From contig NZ_QJSD01000012.1 of assembly GCF_003313245.1 (NCBI RefSeq), forward strand, positions 42,519 through 106,518: 64,000 bases of DNA, read 5' to 3'. This document shows, one piece after another, positions 37,094 to 47,055 of the stretch (within the stretch, counting starts at the first letter, position 1; each line of letters opens with the position of its first letter). Made by a program: the position numbers and the translations under genes. Below the pieces are notes generated by a model, which worked only from the letters and a program-made list of their open reading frames with translations, made no database searches and was not told where the DNA came from. The DNA comes from Primorskyibacter marinus (GTDB taxonomy: Bacteria; Pseudomonadota; Alphaproteobacteria; Rhodobacterales; Rhodobacteraceae).

Positions 37094-38077
37094 GTGGATA
37101 CAGGCACATTGACCGAAGTCCTGATTGAATTTCCCGACAATCGATTGCTGATCGACCTGTGCGGCGAATATGACCGCAACCTGGCAGATATCGAAAAACG
37201 TCTGGATGTGCAGATCGTGCGCCGTGGCAATCTGCTGGCGATTCTGGGGGAAGAGAGCGCCCAGATCGAGGCGCGAGAGGTGCTCAATGCGCTGTATCAG
37301 CGGCTGGAAGCCGGACGCACCGTCGATCCCGGTGATATCGACCGCGAGTTCCGCATGAACGCGCCCGAAGAAACAGCCCCCGGTGCCGATGCACAGATGG
37401 AGATGTTCTCGGGCGGCAAGGTCGAGATCAAGACCCGCAAAAAACTGATCGAACCCCGCACCGACGCGCAAAAGGCCTATGTGCGGTCACTCTTCAACAA
37501 CGAACTGGCTTTCGGGATTGGCCCGGCAGGCACCGGCAAGACCTATCTGGCCGTGGCCGTGGGCGTGAACCTGTTCATCTCGGGGGCGGTTGACCGCATC
37601 ATCCTGTCGCGTCCCGCTGTCGAGGCGGGTGAAAAGCTGGGCTATCTGCCCGGCGACATGAAGGACAAGGTCGATCCCTACATGCAGCCGCTTTACGACG
37701 CGCTGAACGATTTTCTGCCCGGCAAGCAATTGGCGAAGATGATGGAGGAAAAGACGGTCGAGATCGCGCCGCTGGCCTTCATGCGCGGCCGCACGCTGTC
37801 CAATGCCTTTGTGGTGCTGGACGAGGCGCAGAACGCCACCACGATGCAGATGAAGATGTTCCTGACCCGTCTGGGCGAGGGCAGCCGCATGGTCATCACC
37901 GGCGACCGCACGCAGGTTGACCTGCCGCGCGGTATGCCGTCCGGTCTGGCCGATGCCGAACGTCTGCTAAGCGACATTCCGAAGATCGGCTTCAATTACT
38001 TCACCTCTGCGGATGTTGTGCGACACCCGCTGGTGGCCGCGATCATCAGGGCCTATGAGGGCGACACTCAGGGCTAG
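37094..38077 (+). CDS. PhoH-like ATPase
   Basis: Predicted cytosolic ATPase with an N-terminal KH-like RNA-binding region. 327 residues from the GTG at 37094, six bases after GGAG; a GTG four codons earlier is inside the SD. Walker A GPAGTGKTYLAVAVG near residue 143, LSRPAVEAGEKLGYLPGD (typical of PhoH), Walker B VVLDEAQNAT and GDRTQVDLP. PhoH-YbeY-CorC order is widely kept and points to ribosome or RNA quality control. Confidence 0.93.
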   Translation: MDTGTLTEVLIEFPDNRLLIDLCGEYDRNLADIEKRLDVQIVRRGNLLAILGEESAQIEAREVLNALYQRLEAGRTVDPGDIDREFRMNAPEETAPGADAQMEMFSGGKVEIKTRKKLIEPRTDAQKAYVRSLFNNELAFGIGPAGTGKTYLAVAVGVNLFISGAVDRIILSRPAVEAGEKLGYLPGDMKDKVDPYMQPLYDALNDFLPGKQLAKMMEEKTVEIAPLAFMRGRTLSNAFVVLDEAQNATTMQMKMFLTRLGEGSRMVITGDRTQVDLPRGMPSGLADAERLLSDIPKIGFNYFTSADVVRHPLVAAIIRAYEGDTQG

Positions 38078-38082
38078 GGGCG

Positions 38083-38634
38083 ATGCGCCAATCATGGCGC
38101 AGATGCCCCGGCTGGATGGACAAGACAATGCTGACCGACACGATTATAGAGGATGACCGCTGGCAGGCGCTCGGGCTTGCTGCGCTGGCCGAGGCGGCGG
38201 CGAAGGCAACTCTTGCCCGGCTGGCGCTGGACGCTGCGGAATTCGAGATCGCCTTGCTGGCCACCGATGATGCCCGGATCACCGTGCTCAATGCCGATTT
38301 CCGGGACAAGCCGCAGCCGACAAATGTGCTGAGCTGGCCATCGGACGAACGCGGTGCCGAGGCCGACGGCGACGCGCCGGAACTGCCCGACCCGGACCCT
38401 GATCCGGAACTTGGCGACATCGCCATCGCCTATGACACCTGCGCACGCGAGGCGTCCGAGGCCGGAAAGCCGCTCAGCGATCATGTGACGCATCTTATCG
38501 TTCATGGTGTTTTGCACCTTCTGGGATATGACCATGTGCGTGACCGCGATGCCACGTTGATGGAATCACTGGAACGCGAGATACTTGGCAACATGGGGTT
38601 GCCTGACCCATATAGGGAAGATGACAGGGTCTGA
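38083..38634 (+). CDS. ybeY: Endoribonuclease YbeY (16S rRNA maturation)
   Basis: Single-strand-specific metallo-RNase involved in 16S 3'-end processing and ribosome quality control. Zinc motif HGVLHLLGYDH (HGxLHLxGYDH) near residue 140. Up to 183 residues. Start ambiguous: ATG 38083 follows the phoH stop with AGGGGCG upstream; MDKTMLTD (38116) or MLTDTIIEDD (38128) are closer to usual YbeY starts. An unusual acidic run (DPDPDPDPE) precedes the catalytic domain. Confidence 0.92.
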   Translation: MRQSWRRCPGWMDKTMLTDTIIEDDRWQALGLAALAEAAAKATLARLALDAAEFEIALLATDDARITVLNADFRDKPQPTNVLSWPSDERGAEADGDAPELPDPDPDPELGDIAIAYDTCAREASEAGKPLSDHVTHLIVHGVLHLLGYDHVRDRDATLMESLEREILGNMGLPDPYREDDRV

Positions 38635-38654
38635 CGGCCCGCCTCTGGACAGGA

Positions 38655-39590
38655 ATGATGGACGACAACGAAGACGGAAGTTCTAGCGCAGCGCAACGCG
38701 CGCAGGACGAAGAACAACAAGATCGGCCGGAAGGCTTATTCCGCCGCATCATCGGGGCGCTCAGCCCCAACGACACAGATGAAGACTCGCCCGACCCCGA
38801 TCCTGCGGGCAGTGCGGTGCTTTTCTCGCGCGGTATGATCAATCTGCGCCGGATGCGGGTCGAAGACGTAATGGTCCCCAAGGCGGACATCGTTGCTGTT
38901 CCCGACACAATTGAGAAAAAGGATCTGGTGCAGGTGTTCCGCGACAGTGGAATGACTCGTCTGCCGGCGTTTTCCGGCACGCTGGATACGCCCGTGGGCA
39001 TGGTACACCTCAAGGATCTCGCGCTCAGCCACGGGTTCAATGGCAACACCACCGAATTCGATCTCGGCACGATGCTGCGGCCGTTGTTGTTTGTGCCGCC
39101 GTCGATGCCGATCGGCGTGCTGCTGACCAAGATGCAGACCGAGCGCAGGCATATGGCGCTGGTGATCGACGAATATGGCGGCGTTGACGGGCTGGTCACG
39201 ATCGAGGATCTGATCGAACAGGTCATCGGCGAGATCGAGGACGAACACGACATCGACGAGGGGCAGAACTGGACCCGCGAAACGCCGGGCTGTTATCTGG
39301 CGCTGGCCAAGACCCCGCTGGAAGAGTTCGAGGCCGAGATCGACCTGCAACTGGCCGATGGCGAAGAGATCGACCGCGAAGAGATCGACACGCTTGGCGG
39401 TCTGGTCTTCGTGCTGGCAGGCCATGTGCCCGCGCGGGGCGAGATGGTGCCGCACCCGTCCGGCGCGGAATTCGAGGTCGTCGATGCCGATCCGCGCCGT
39501 ATCAAGCGTCTGCGCGTGCGTCTGCCGGGCGCGACTGTCGGGCAGGGGGGCAGAGCGGCAGCGCCCTCACAACAGGCTGCAAGTGGCTGA
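38655..39590 (+). CDS. CorC/HlyC-type CBS protein
   Basis: 311 residues, cytosolic. Two CBS domains (MVPKADIVAVPDTIEKK and HMALVIDEYGGVDGLVTIEDL regions) and a C-terminal transporter-associated CorC_HlyC domain (LQLADGEEIDREEIDTLGGLV). Family members are linked to magnesium/cobalt efflux or to phospholipid handling. An acidic, Ser/Gln-rich N-terminus precedes CBS1. Overlaps lnt by eight bases. Confidence 0.92.
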   Translation: MMDDNEDGSSSAAQRAQDEEQQDRPEGLFRRIIGALSPNDTDEDSPDPDPAGSAVLFSRGMINLRRMRVEDVMVPKADIVAVPDTIEKKDLVQVFRDSGMTRLPAFSGTLDTPVGMVHLKDLALSHGFNGNTTEFDLGTMLRPLLFVPPSMPIGVLLTKMQTERRHMALVIDEYGGVDGLVTIEDLIEQVIGEIEDEHDIDEGQNWTRETPGCYLALAKTPLEEFEAEIDLQLADGEEIDREEIDTLGGLVFVLAGHVPARGEMVPHPSGAEFEVVDADPRRIKRLRVRLPGATVGQGGRAAAPSQQAASG

Positions 39591-41076
39591 TCAGACGGCG
39601 CGGGTGGGACGGCAGGATCGTTGGTTCTGGCGCCTGCCGCTTGCCGCCGCTCTTGGGGCCGGGGCCGCGTTGGGGCAGGCCCCTTGGGACATTCTCTTCG
39701 TCGCGATCCTGTGCTTTGCGGGTGGGTGTTTTCTGTTTCGGACTGCCCTGACCGCGCGCGTCTCGGGCTGGACCGGATGGGCCTTCGGGACCGGCTATTT
39801 CGCGCTCGCCCTTAGCTGGATTCCCGAACCGTTCATGGTGGACGCCGCGCGGGACGGATGGATGGCCCCTTTCGCGCTTGCAGGCATTTCGGGTGGGCTG
39901 GCGTTGTTCTGGGCGCTGCCCTTCTGGCTGGCGCATCGGTTGCGCGGCGGGCTGTGGTTGCTGGTCCCGCTTTGGGCGCTGGCAGAGATCGCGCGCGGCA
40001 CGGTCCTCACCGGGTTTCCCTGGGGGTTGCCGGGATATGCATGGGCCCCCGTGCCTGCTGTACAATGGGCCGCTGTCATAGGCACTTACGGGCTGAGCTT
40101 CGTGCTGTTCGCCCTTGCGGCGCTGCTTGCCACCTTGCGCGCCGGCCCGGTGCTGATCGCTGGCGCGGTGACAGCGGCTCTGATCGGAACGGGGGCTTGG
40201 ATGGGTGGCAGCATCGCGCCGGACGCCGATGCGCCCGTGGTGCGCCTGATCCAGCCCAACGCCGCCCAGCATGAGAAATGGAATCCCGACAAGATCCCGA
40301 CCTTCTTCAACCGGCAGGTCGATTATACCGCCGCCGCATCCGATCCGCGCCCCGATCTGATTGTCTGGTCCGAAACCGCACTGCCGACTTTGCTGAACCA
40401 CGCCGAAGAGGCTTTGGCGATCATCTCGGATGCGGCGGGGCCGGTCCCGGTTGTGCTGGGCCTCCAGCGGGAAGAGGATTTCACCTATTATAACTCTGCC
40501 ATCGTGCTGGATGGCAGCGGCACCGTCACGCAGATCTACGACAAGCATCACCTCGTGCCCTTTGGCGAATACATGCCCTTGCCCGGCCTGTTTCGGTCCC
40601 TCGGGATAGAGGCCTTGGCGCAGCGCGTCGATGGCGGGTATGGCTCCGGTCCGGGGCCGCGATTGCTTGATCTTGGCAAACTGGGCCAGGCGCTGCCGCT
40701 GATCTGTTACGAGGCGGTGTTTCCGCAGGATCTGCGCGGCACCGACCGTGCGCGCTTTCTGCTGCAACTGACCAATGATGCGTGGTTCGGTCAGTATTCC
40801 GGTCCCTATCAACATCTTGCTCAGGCCCGGTTCCGCGCCATCGAGCAGGGTCTGCCATTGCTGCGCGCCGCCAATACCGGTGTGTCTGCCGTGTTCGATG
40901 CGCGCGGGCGGATGACGGCCAGCCTGGGATTGGGGCAGGCGGGATATGTCGATGCGGCCTTGCCTGCGGCCTTGCCGCCAACGATTTATTCACGCACTGG
41001 CGATAGTCCCCTGCTGGTGTTGTTGGTGTTGCTCAGCCTGGGCGCGATCTGGCGGGCAACCCGCGTTTCGCGTTGA
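39583..41076 (+). CDS. lnt: Apolipoprotein N-acyltransferase
   Basis: Inner-membrane enzyme that adds the third acyl chain to bacterial lipoproteins. 497 residues from a GTG overlapping corC by eight bases. About seven membrane spans in the N-terminal half, then a nitrilase-like periplasmic domain with catalytic E264 (SETALP), K321 (DKHHLVPFGEY) and C375 (ICYEAVFP), followed by TNDAWFG and a last span near the C-terminus (LLVLLVLLSLGAIW). All catalytic residues intact. Its start codon is inferred from spacing and homology; SD weak. Confidence 0.93.
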   Translation: MADQTARVGRQDRWFWRLPLAAALGAGAALGQAPWDILFVAILCFAGGCFLFRTALTARVSGWTGWAFGTGYFALALSWIPEPFMVDAARDGWMAPFALAGISGGLALFWALPFWLAHRLRGGLWLLVPLWALAEIARGTVLTGFPWGLPGYAWAPVPAVQWAAVIGTYGLSFVLFALAALLATLRAGPVLIAGAVTAALIGTGAWMGGSIAPDADAPVVRLIQPNAAQHEKWNPDKIPTFFNRQVDYTAAASDPRPDLIVWSETALPTLLNHAEEALAIISDAAGPVPVVLGLQREEDFTYYNSAIVLDGSGTVTQIYDKHHLVPFGEYMPLPGLFRSLGIEALAQRVDGGYGSGPGPRLLDLGKLGQALPLICYEAVFPQDLRGTDRARFLLQLTNDAWFGQYSGPYQHLAQARFRAIEQGLPLLRAANTGVSAVFDARGRMTASLGLGQAGYVDAALPAALPPTIYSRTGDSPLLVLLVLLSLGAIWRATRVSR

Positions 41077-41117
41077 CCACCTCCGCCTGCCGACGTATCC
41101 CGACCTAACTGAAAATC

Positions 41118-41160
41118 CCGTCACAACGGCTTCCTGGCGTGACGGCAGACATCAATGGAG
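41118..41160 (+). promoter_or_regulatory. SAM/SAH riboswitch controlling metK
   Basis: Stem P1 CCGTCAC/GTGACGG (41118-41124 with 41139-41145) closes a 14-base loop AACGGCTTCCTGGC, followed downstream by ATCAATGGAGCA. The GGAG (41157-41160) is the metK SD, eight bases before the ATG. Loop and tail match my memory of the SAM/SAH riboswitch (Rfam SAM-SAH), where loop bases pair with the SD region as a pseudoknot when SAM or SAH binds, blocking translation. Confidence 0.85.
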
Positions 41161-41168
41161 CACTTCCC

Positions 41169-42350
41169 ATGTCGCGAAATAACTATATCTTCACCTCCGA
41201 GTCCGTCTCGGAGGGCCACCCCGACAAGGTTTGCGACCGGATTTCCGACGCAATCCTGGATGCGTTCCTGACAGCAGAATCCTCGGCGCGGGTCGCCTGC
41301 GAAACCTTCGCCACCACCGACCGTGTCATCATCGGCGGCGAGGTCCGCCTGTCCGACGAGGACAAGGCGCGAAAACTGAGCGACGACATGGCCAGCGTCG
41401 TGCGCGAATGCGTTCGCGATATCGGCTATGAGCAGGATAAATTCCACTGGAAGACGCTTGAAGTGACGAACCTGCTTCATGCCCAGTCCAAACATATCGC
41501 GCAGGGTGTGGATGCCGCCGAAGGCAAGGAAGAGGGCGCCGGCGATCAGGGCATCATGTTCGGCTATGCCACCAACGAAACCGATGCGCTGATGCCCGCG
41601 CCGATCCAGTTCAGCCACGCCATCCTGCGGCGGCTGGCAGAGGTTCGCAAGGACCGCACCGAACCCACATTGCGCCCCGATGCCAAATCCCAGATCTCGC
41701 TGCGCTATGAGGATGGCAAACCGGTCGAGGTCATGTCGATCGTGCTGTCCACCCAGCATGCCGAAGAAAGCCAGACCAAGGACGATATCCGCGCCATTGT
41801 TGAACCTTATATCCGCGAAGTGCTGCCCTCTGGCTGGATCACCGAAAAGACCCAATGGTGGGTCAACCCGACAGGCACTTTCGTCATCGGCGGGCCGGAC
41901 GGTGATGCGGGCCTGACGGGGCGCAAGATCATCGTGGACACCTATGGCGGGGCCGCACCCCATGGCGGCGGCGCGTTTTCCGGCAAGGATCCGACCAAGG
42001 TGGACCGGTCCGCCGCCTATGCCGCGCGTTATCTGGCCAAGAACGTTGTCGCCGCAGGCATGGCCGAACGCTGCACCATACAGCTCAGCTATGCCATTGG
42101 TGTTGCCCGGCCGCTGTCGATCTATGCCGACACGCATGGCACCGGCGCGATCGAGCCTGCCGCGATCGAGGCCGCGATCCCCAGGATCATGGATCTCAGC
42201 CCGCGCGGCATTCGCGAGCATCTGAAGCTGGATCAAGCAATTTATCAACGCACCGCGGCCTATGGTCACTTTGGCCGCGAGCCTGACGCTAACGGCGGTT
42301 TCAGCTGGGAACGCACCGATCTGATCGACGCGCTGAACAAGGCGGTCTGA
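41169..42350 (+). CDS. metK: S-adenosylmethionine synthetase
   Basis: Makes SAM from methionine and ATP. 393 residues. Signature [17 protein letters not shown] near the N-terminus, [11 protein letters not shown], and the P-loop [19 protein letters not shown] are present. Start ATG is at 41169, directly after the riboswitch SD. The family's invariant histidine in EGHPDK is in place. Translation is probably repressed by SAM/SAH through the upstream riboswitch. Confidence 0.97.
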   Translation: MSRNNYIFTSESVSEGHPDKVCDRISDAILDAFLTAESSARVACETFATTDRVIIGGEVRLSDEDKARKLSDDMASVVRECVRDIGYEQDKFHWKTLEVTNLLHAQSKHIAQGVDAAEGKEEGAGDQGIMFGYATNETDALMPAPIQFSHAILRRLAEVRKDRTEPTLRPDAKSQISLRYEDGKPVEVMSIVLSTQHAEESQTKDDIRAIVEPYIREVLPSGWITEKTQWWVNPTGTFVIGGPDGDAGLTGRKIIVDTYGGAAPHGGGAFSGKDPTKVDRSAAYAARYLAKNVVAAGMAERCTIQLSYAIGVARPLSIYADTHGTGAIEPAAIEAAIPRIMDLSPRGIREHLKLDQAIYQRTAAYGHFGREPDANGGFSWERTDLIDALNKAV

Positions 42351-42366
42351 AACGCAAAGAGATCCG

Positions 42367-42422
42367 CCTGTCCCGCGAAGCGGGGCAGGTGCCATTCCCG
42401 GTTCGTGCCATCGGGAATGGCA
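42367..42422 (+). terminator. Two adjacent hairpins after metK
   Basis: First stem CCTGTCCCGC/GCGGGGCAGG (10 bp, one G-T, 3-base loop, 42367-42389) and immediately after it TGCCATTCCC/GGGAATGGCA (10 bp perfect, 13-base loop, 42390-42422). No T-tract. Probably the 3' end of the metK transcript; a structured regulatory RNA is possible but unsupported. Confidence 0.55.
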
Positions 42423-42550
42423 ATATCTGCGCCGGTTCTGCCCGGCAAAGTCTCCCAAGCCTGCAAGAAATTCGGACAATCGTTTGGGGTTGATCCCCGC
42501 AAGGGCCTTCGCCTATCGTACGCCAAATCTTAATATTTGGTTAATTTGGT

Positions 42551-43456
42551 GTGCGCATGTTGCGAATTTCTGCATTCTCCGCAATTTTTCTAGGCCTTCT
42601 GGGCTGTGGCCCGATGCTGACAACAAAAGAACAGCTTGATACCCGGCAGGCGCTTGCGGCGGATCAATGCGAAGGGCCGTCCTCTGACAGTTGCCAGTTC
42701 ATCAACAGCCCCGTGAAGCTGCAAAACGACAGCGTCCGTATCGGCTCGCGTCTTGCGGATTTCTATCCGACCGCAGAGCGGCTTGAATTCGTTGATGTCG
42801 CGCAGCGTCGCTGGGTCGCGCCAGAGCGCACGCTGACGGATGGCGCGTCGATTCCACGGATTTTCGTGCCGATTGTCGGGGCACCCAGGTCGCAGGAATT
42901 TGTCAACGCCGCAGCAATCCACGACGCCTATTGCGGCATCGGAAACGAGCAGCTGCCCGAATATCACTCGGCCCCCTGGCAGGAAGTGCACCGCATGTTC
43001 TACGATGCCCTGCGCGTCGGCGGCACCGAGGCAGGCCGTGCGAAAGTGATGTTTGCCGCCGTCTATCTGGGCGGTCCGCGCTGGAACAGCCCGAATAAGC
43101 GTCTGGATATGGTGCCGGATGCCTATCTCAAGGATGCGATGATCAAGACCCGGACTTACATTGATGAAAACGATCCGACGATGCCAGAGCTGCTTGCCTA
43201 TCTGAATTGGCTGGAACTTCGGCTGATTGAAGAATGGGTGCCTGCCAACGAGGATGGCGACAACAATAGCCGGAATGACCGCGCCGAAACGGGCGCGGGC
43301 GCTCGGGACAGTGGCACTGGCAACGGTGCCGGCATCGCGGGTGACGAACGCATCGACGGGCCTGCTAGACAAGACGGCGGCACCTTGGCGTTGACTGACG
43401 CGAATTCTGCCGACGGTCTGGCCACTTCCAGAGATGTGACCCGCGCTGCCCGCTAA
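42551..43456 (+). CDS. Predicted lipoprotein with DUF1353-like domain
   Basis: 301 residues. Hydrophobic start ending in lipobox LGLLGC (Cys 19), so likely a lipoprotein. DUF1353-type core: WVAPERTLTDGASIPRI and FVNAAAIHDAYC, the T-D-G-A-S-I-P and A-x-x-H-D motifs. The last 70 residues are low-complexity (NNSRNDRAETGAGARDSGTG). Starts at a GTG with a weak SD, or at ATG 42557. Function unknown; DUF1353 is also common in phages. Confidence 0.75.
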   Translation: MRMLRISAFSAIFLGLLGCGPMLTTKEQLDTRQALAADQCEGPSSDSCQFINSPVKLQNDSVRIGSRLADFYPTAERLEFVDVAQRRWVAPERTLTDGASIPRIFVPIVGAPRSQEFVNAAAIHDAYCGIGNEQLPEYHSAPWQEVHRMFYDALRVGGTEAGRAKVMFAAVYLGGPRWNSPNKRLDMVPDAYLKDAMIKTRTYIDENDPTMPELLAYLNWLELRLIEEWVPANEDGDNNSRNDRAETGAGARDSGTGNGAGIAGDERIDGPARQDGGTLALTDANSADGLATSRDVTRAAR

Positions 43457-43540
43457 GCTGGCCGCTAACTGGGCTGTCAGTGTCAACATTGGGTCGCCCG
43501 GCATTGCGCTGCGCGCCGCACCGCGCTAGACGCTCTGCCC

Positions 43541-44272
43541 ATGACCGGACAGGACAGGCGTGATACGCACCCTTCAGGCGCCCCGTGGCGCAACTTTTAT
43601 GGCCGTTTCAAGGGCAAAGCCCTGCGGCCCAGTCAGGAAGCGTATCTTCAGGAAGACCTTGATGCGCTGTCGCCCGGCGCGGTGGACTGGGAAACCAACC
43701 CGGACCGCAACCCTCTGGACCTGCCGGGCCTGTTTGGCGATGCCCCGGTCTGGCTGGAAATCGGCTTTGGCGGTGGCGAGCACATGGTGCATCAGGCCGT
43801 GCGCAACCCCGGCACCGGCATCATCGGCTGCGAACCCTATATCAACGGCGTCGCCATGTTGCTGGGCAAGATCCGTGATGCGGGGGCCACCAACCTGCGG
43901 GTTCATCCCGGCGATGCGCGCGATATGTTCGACGTGCTGCCAGAGGCCTCCATCGACCGTGCCTTTCTGCTCTATCCCGATCCCTGGCCGAAAAAGCGTC
44001 ACCACCGCCGCCGGTTCGTGACGCCCGATCACCTCGCACCACTGGCCCGCGTGCTGAAACCCGGTGCGATCTTCCGCGTGGCGACGGATATTCCCGATTA
44101 TGTACGCCAGACTCTGGAGCAGGTTCCACGCTTTGGTTTCGACTGGCTGGCCGAACGCCCGCAGGACTGGCGCACCCCGTGGGAGGACTGGATTCCCACC
44201 CGCTACGAGCAGAAAGCCCTGCGCGAAGGCCGCAAGCCGCATTATCTGACCTTCCGCCGAACGAAAGGCTGA
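43541..44272 (+). CDS. trmB: tRNA (guanine-N7-)-methyltransferase
   Basis: Methylates G46 of tRNA with SAM as donor. 243 residues. SAM site EIGFGGGEHMVHQA, central CEPYINGVAM, and the diagnostic YPDPWPKKRHHRRRFV motif. Starts MTGQDRRDTHPSGAPW at ATG 43541. Stands between the lipoprotein gene and aroA; metK two genes upstream supplies its donor, though operon linkage is not shown. Confidence 0.96.
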   Translation: MTGQDRRDTHPSGAPWRNFYGRFKGKALRPSQEAYLQEDLDALSPGAVDWETNPDRNPLDLPGLFGDAPVWLEIGFGGGEHMVHQAVRNPGTGIIGCEPYINGVAMLLGKIRDAGATNLRVHPGDARDMFDVLPEASIDRAFLLYPDPWPKKRHHRRRFVTPDHLAPLARVLKPGAIFRVATDIPDYVRQTLEQVPRFGFDWLAERPQDWRTPWEDWIPTRYEQKALREGRKPHYLTFRRTKG

Positions 44273-44357
44273 CCAAGGGCCGCACGACAGGTGATTTACG
44301 CCCCCTTCCGCTTGCGCTATCAGACGACCAACTCGCAGTTCACGCAAAGGTCTTCAG

Positions 44358-45710
44358 ATGTCTGCACATGGCACCCCGATCCCGATGATGTCGCGCAAGT
44401 CCGGTCCGCTTGTCGGAGAGGCAAACGTACCGGGGGACAAGTCGATTTCGCATCGTTCGCTGATCCTTGGCGCAATGGCCGTGGGCGAGACGCGCATCAC
44501 CGGCCTTCTTGAAGGGCAGGACGTGCTGGATACCGGCAAGGCCATGCGCGCCTTCGGGGCCGAGGTCGAGGATCTGGGCGGCGGCAATTGGCGCGTGCAG
44601 GGCGTGGGTGCCGGCGGTTTTGCCGAACCGGACAATGTCATTGATTGCGGCAATTCGGGCACCGGTGTGCGCCTGATCATGGGGGCCATGGCCACCACGC
44701 CGATCTCTGCCACCTTCACCGGCGATGCCAGCCTCAATTCGCGGCCTATGGCGCGTGTCACCGATCCGCTGGCGCTGTTCGGCGCGCAGGCGGTGGGGCG
44801 TGCCGGTGGCCGTCTGCCGATGACAATCGTGGGGGCTGCGGACCCGGTGCCGGTGCGCTATGCCACACCCGTCCCATCCGCGCAGGTGAAATCCGCCGTG
44901 CTGCTGGCGGGGCTGAACGCCCCCGGCCAGACCGTCGTGATCGAGAAGGAAGCCACCCGCGATCACACCGAACGGATGCTGGCCGGTTTCGGTGCCGAGA
45001 TCACCACCGACGTCACCGATGAAGGCCGCGTCATTACCCTGACCGGCCAGCCGGAGCTGAAGCCGCAGGACATCACCGTGCCGCGTGACCCAAGCTCTGC
45101 CGCCTTCCCGGTCTGCGCCGCGCTGATTTGCGAAGGCTCGGATGTGCTGGTGCCCAATATCGGGCTGAACCCCACCCGCGCGGGCCTGTTCACCACCCTG
45201 CGCGACATGGGCGCTGACCTGACTTACGAGAATGAGCGTGAAGAGGGCGGCGAACCCGTGGCCGATCTGCGTGCGCGCTACTCGCCCGACATGCGTGGCA
45301 TCGAGGTGCCGACCGACCGGGCCGCCAGCATGATCGACGAATACCCGGTGCTGTCGGTCGTCGCCGCCTTTGCCAAGGGCCGCACGCTGATGGCCGGCGT
45401 CAAGGAATTGCGCGTCAAGGAATGTGACCGCATCGATGCGATGGTGACGGGCCTGCAAGCCAATGGTGTGCAGGTTGAGGAAGGCGAAGACTGGTATGCC
45501 GTCGAAGGGCAGGGGCCGGGCAGCGCGCCCGGCGGGGCCGAGGTGCAAAGCCATCTTGACCACCGAATCGCCATGGCGTTTCTGGTGATGGGGCTTGCCA
45601 CGCAAACCCCCGTGCGGGTCGATGATGGCGGGCCGATTGCGACCTCCTTCCCGATATTCGAGCCGTTGATGACGCAGCTCGGGGCGCAGATCGAACGGTC
45701 GGGGGCCTGA
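44358..45710 (+). CDS. aroA: EPSP synthase, class II type
   Basis: Makes 5-enolpyruvylshikimate-3-phosphate in the shikimate pathway. 450 residues. [72 protein letters not shown] and [14 protein letters not shown] match the class II (CP4-like) form rather than the E. coli form. The glyphosate-determining position, Ala in CP4 (NAATG), is Gly here (GNSGTG), so tolerance is not expected on this residue alone. ATG 44358 with an AAGG-type SD. Followed by cmk. Confidence 0.96.
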   Translation: MSAHGTPIPMMSRKSGPLVGEANVPGDKSISHRSLILGAMAVGETRITGLLEGQDVLDTGKAMRAFGAEVEDLGGGNWRVQGVGAGGFAEPDNVIDCGNSGTGVRLIMGAMATTPISATFTGDASLNSRPMARVTDPLALFGAQAVGRAGGRLPMTIVGAADPVPVRYATPVPSAQVKSAVLLAGLNAPGQTVVIEKEATRDHTERMLAGFGAEITTDVTDEGRVITLTGQPELKPQDITVPRDPSSAAFPVCAALICEGSDVLVPNIGLNPTRAGLFTTLRDMGADLTYENEREEGGEPVADLRARYSPDMRGIEVPTDRAASMIDEYPVLSVVAAFAKGRTLMAGVKELRVKECDRIDAMVTGLQANGVQVEEGEDWYAVEGQGPGSAPGGAEVQSHLDHRIAMAFLVMGLATQTPVRVDDGGPIATSFPIFEPLMTQLGAQIERSGA

Positions 45711-45758
45711 CGCGCGCCGCGCAGGCGGTTTTACAACCTCATTCAGGGGGAATTTTTA

Positions 45759-46376
45759 TTGGCTTTCACCATTGCAATCGACGGGCCGGCAGCCGCAGGC
45801 AAGGGCACACTCTCCAAGGCCGTGGCGGCGCATTTCGCCTATGCCCATCTCGATACCGGCCTTCTTTACCGGGCGGTCGGGCGGCGGATGCTGGACGGGG
45901 TTGACCCGTTGCAGGCCGCAACCTCTCTGCTGGCCGAGGATCTGGACGCGGATGATCTGCGCACGCCAGACGTCGCACAGGCCGCCAGCCGGGTCGCAGT
46001 GATCCCCGAGGTGCGCGCCGCATTGGTCGATTTCCAGCGCGCCTTTGCCCGGCGCGACGGCGGGGCCGTGCTGGACGGGCGCGACATTGGCACGGTGATC
46101 TGCCCCGATGCCGAGGCCAAGCTGTTCGTCACCGCCAGCGCCGAGGTGCGCGCCGAACGCCGCTTTCGCGAATTGCTTGACCGGGGGCTGGAGACCACGT
46201 TTGAAACCGTCCTTGCCGATGTCCGCGAACGCGATGCGCGCGACATGGACCGGGCGGCGGCACCATTGCTTCCGGCCGAGGATGCCGTGCAAATCGACAC
46301 ATCGAGCATGAGCATCGACGATGCCGTTGCCGCCGCGATTGCCGCTGTGACCCAAAAAGGCGCAACGCAGGCCTAG
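45759..46376 (+). CDS. cmk: Cytidylate kinase
   Basis: Phosphorylates CMP/dCMP. 205 residues. P-loop [15 protein letters not shown] at the N-terminus, [27 protein letters not shown], and the C-terminal [12 protein letters not shown]-like DTSSMS motif. I start at a TTG with AGGGGG eight bases upstream; no ATG fits because the P-loop strand begins within three codons. Convergent with trpF, 24 bases apart. Confidence 0.94.
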   Translation: MAFTIAIDGPAAAGKGTLSKAVAAHFAYAHLDTGLLYRAVGRRMLDGVDPLQAATSLLAEDLDADDLRTPDVAQAASRVAVIPEVRAALVDFQRAFARRDGGAVLDGRDIGTVICPDAEAKLFVTASAEVRAERRFRELLDRGLETTFETVLADVRERDARDMDRAAAPLLPAEDAVQIDTSSMSIDDAVAAAIAAVTQKGATQA

Positions 46377-46404
46377 AGGCACAGGCCTAGTCACCTTGGC
46401 CTAG
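46370..46404. repeat. Triple GGCCTAG repeat between convergent genes
   Basis: GGCCTAG occurs at 46370, 46384 and 46398, exactly 14 bases apart. The first copy contains the cmk stop (TAG) and the third the trpF stop (TAG read on the minus strand). Confidence 0.6.
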
Positions 46405-47045
46405 ATCCCCCGCACAGCCTTTGCAAACGCCGCGATTTTGGCGGCATCCTTCACGCCCGGCGCGCTTTCCACGCCAGAGGACACATCCACCTGCCGCGCC
46501 CCGGTCATCTGAACCGCCAGCGCCACGTTCGCGGGCGTCAGCCCGCCTGCCAGCATCCACGGCACCGGCCAGCGCCGTCCGGCGATCAGCCGCCAGTCAA
46601 AGGCAAGCCCGTTGCCGCCCGGCAAATCGGCCCCTTTCGGCGGCTTGGCATCGACCAGAAGCTGGTCGGCCACACGGCCATAGCTGTCCAGCGCGGGCAG
46701 ATCCTCTTCCGACGCAACCCCGACCGCCTTCATCACCGGCAGGCCGTAACGCGCGCGAATTTCCTGCACTCGTTCAGGCGTCTCGCGACCATGAAGCTGC
46801 AACATATCCAGCGGCACCTGATCGGTGATCTCGTCCAGCAGCGCATCCTCGGCGTTGACCACCAGCGCGACCTTCGCCAATCCGGGCGGCGTCAGCAAGG
46901 CAAGCGCGCGCGCCTGCGTCACCGTCACGTTGCGCGGGGATTTCGGGAAGAACACGAAACCGGCATAGGCCGCACCCGCATCGGACACGGCCTTGATGTC
47001 GGCCTCGGTGCCGAGACCACATATCTTTACACGAATGTCAGGCAT
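46401..47045 (-). CDS. trpF: Phosphoribosylanthranilate isomerase
   Basis: Fourth step of tryptophan synthesis. 214 residues, TIM barrel. Starts [17 protein letters not shown] with catalytic cysteine in [26 protein letters not shown], and [18 protein letters not shown] (catalytic aspartate in VDVSSGVE) are all present. Last gene of the leftward run rpsA-ihfB-lapA-trpF, 10 bases after lapA. Confidence 0.95.
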   Translation of the reverse strand: MPDIRVKICGLGTEADIKAVSDAGAAYAGFVFFPKSPRNVTVTQARALALLTPPGLAKVALVVNAEDALLDEITDQVPLDMLQLHGRETPERVQEIRARYGLPVMKAVGVASEEDLPALDSYGRVADQLLVDAKPPKGADLPGGNGLAFDWRLIAGRRWPVPWMLAGGLTPANVALAVQMTGARQVDVSSGVESAPGVKDAAKIAAFAKAVRGI

Positions 47046-47055
47046 GATCGCAGGC

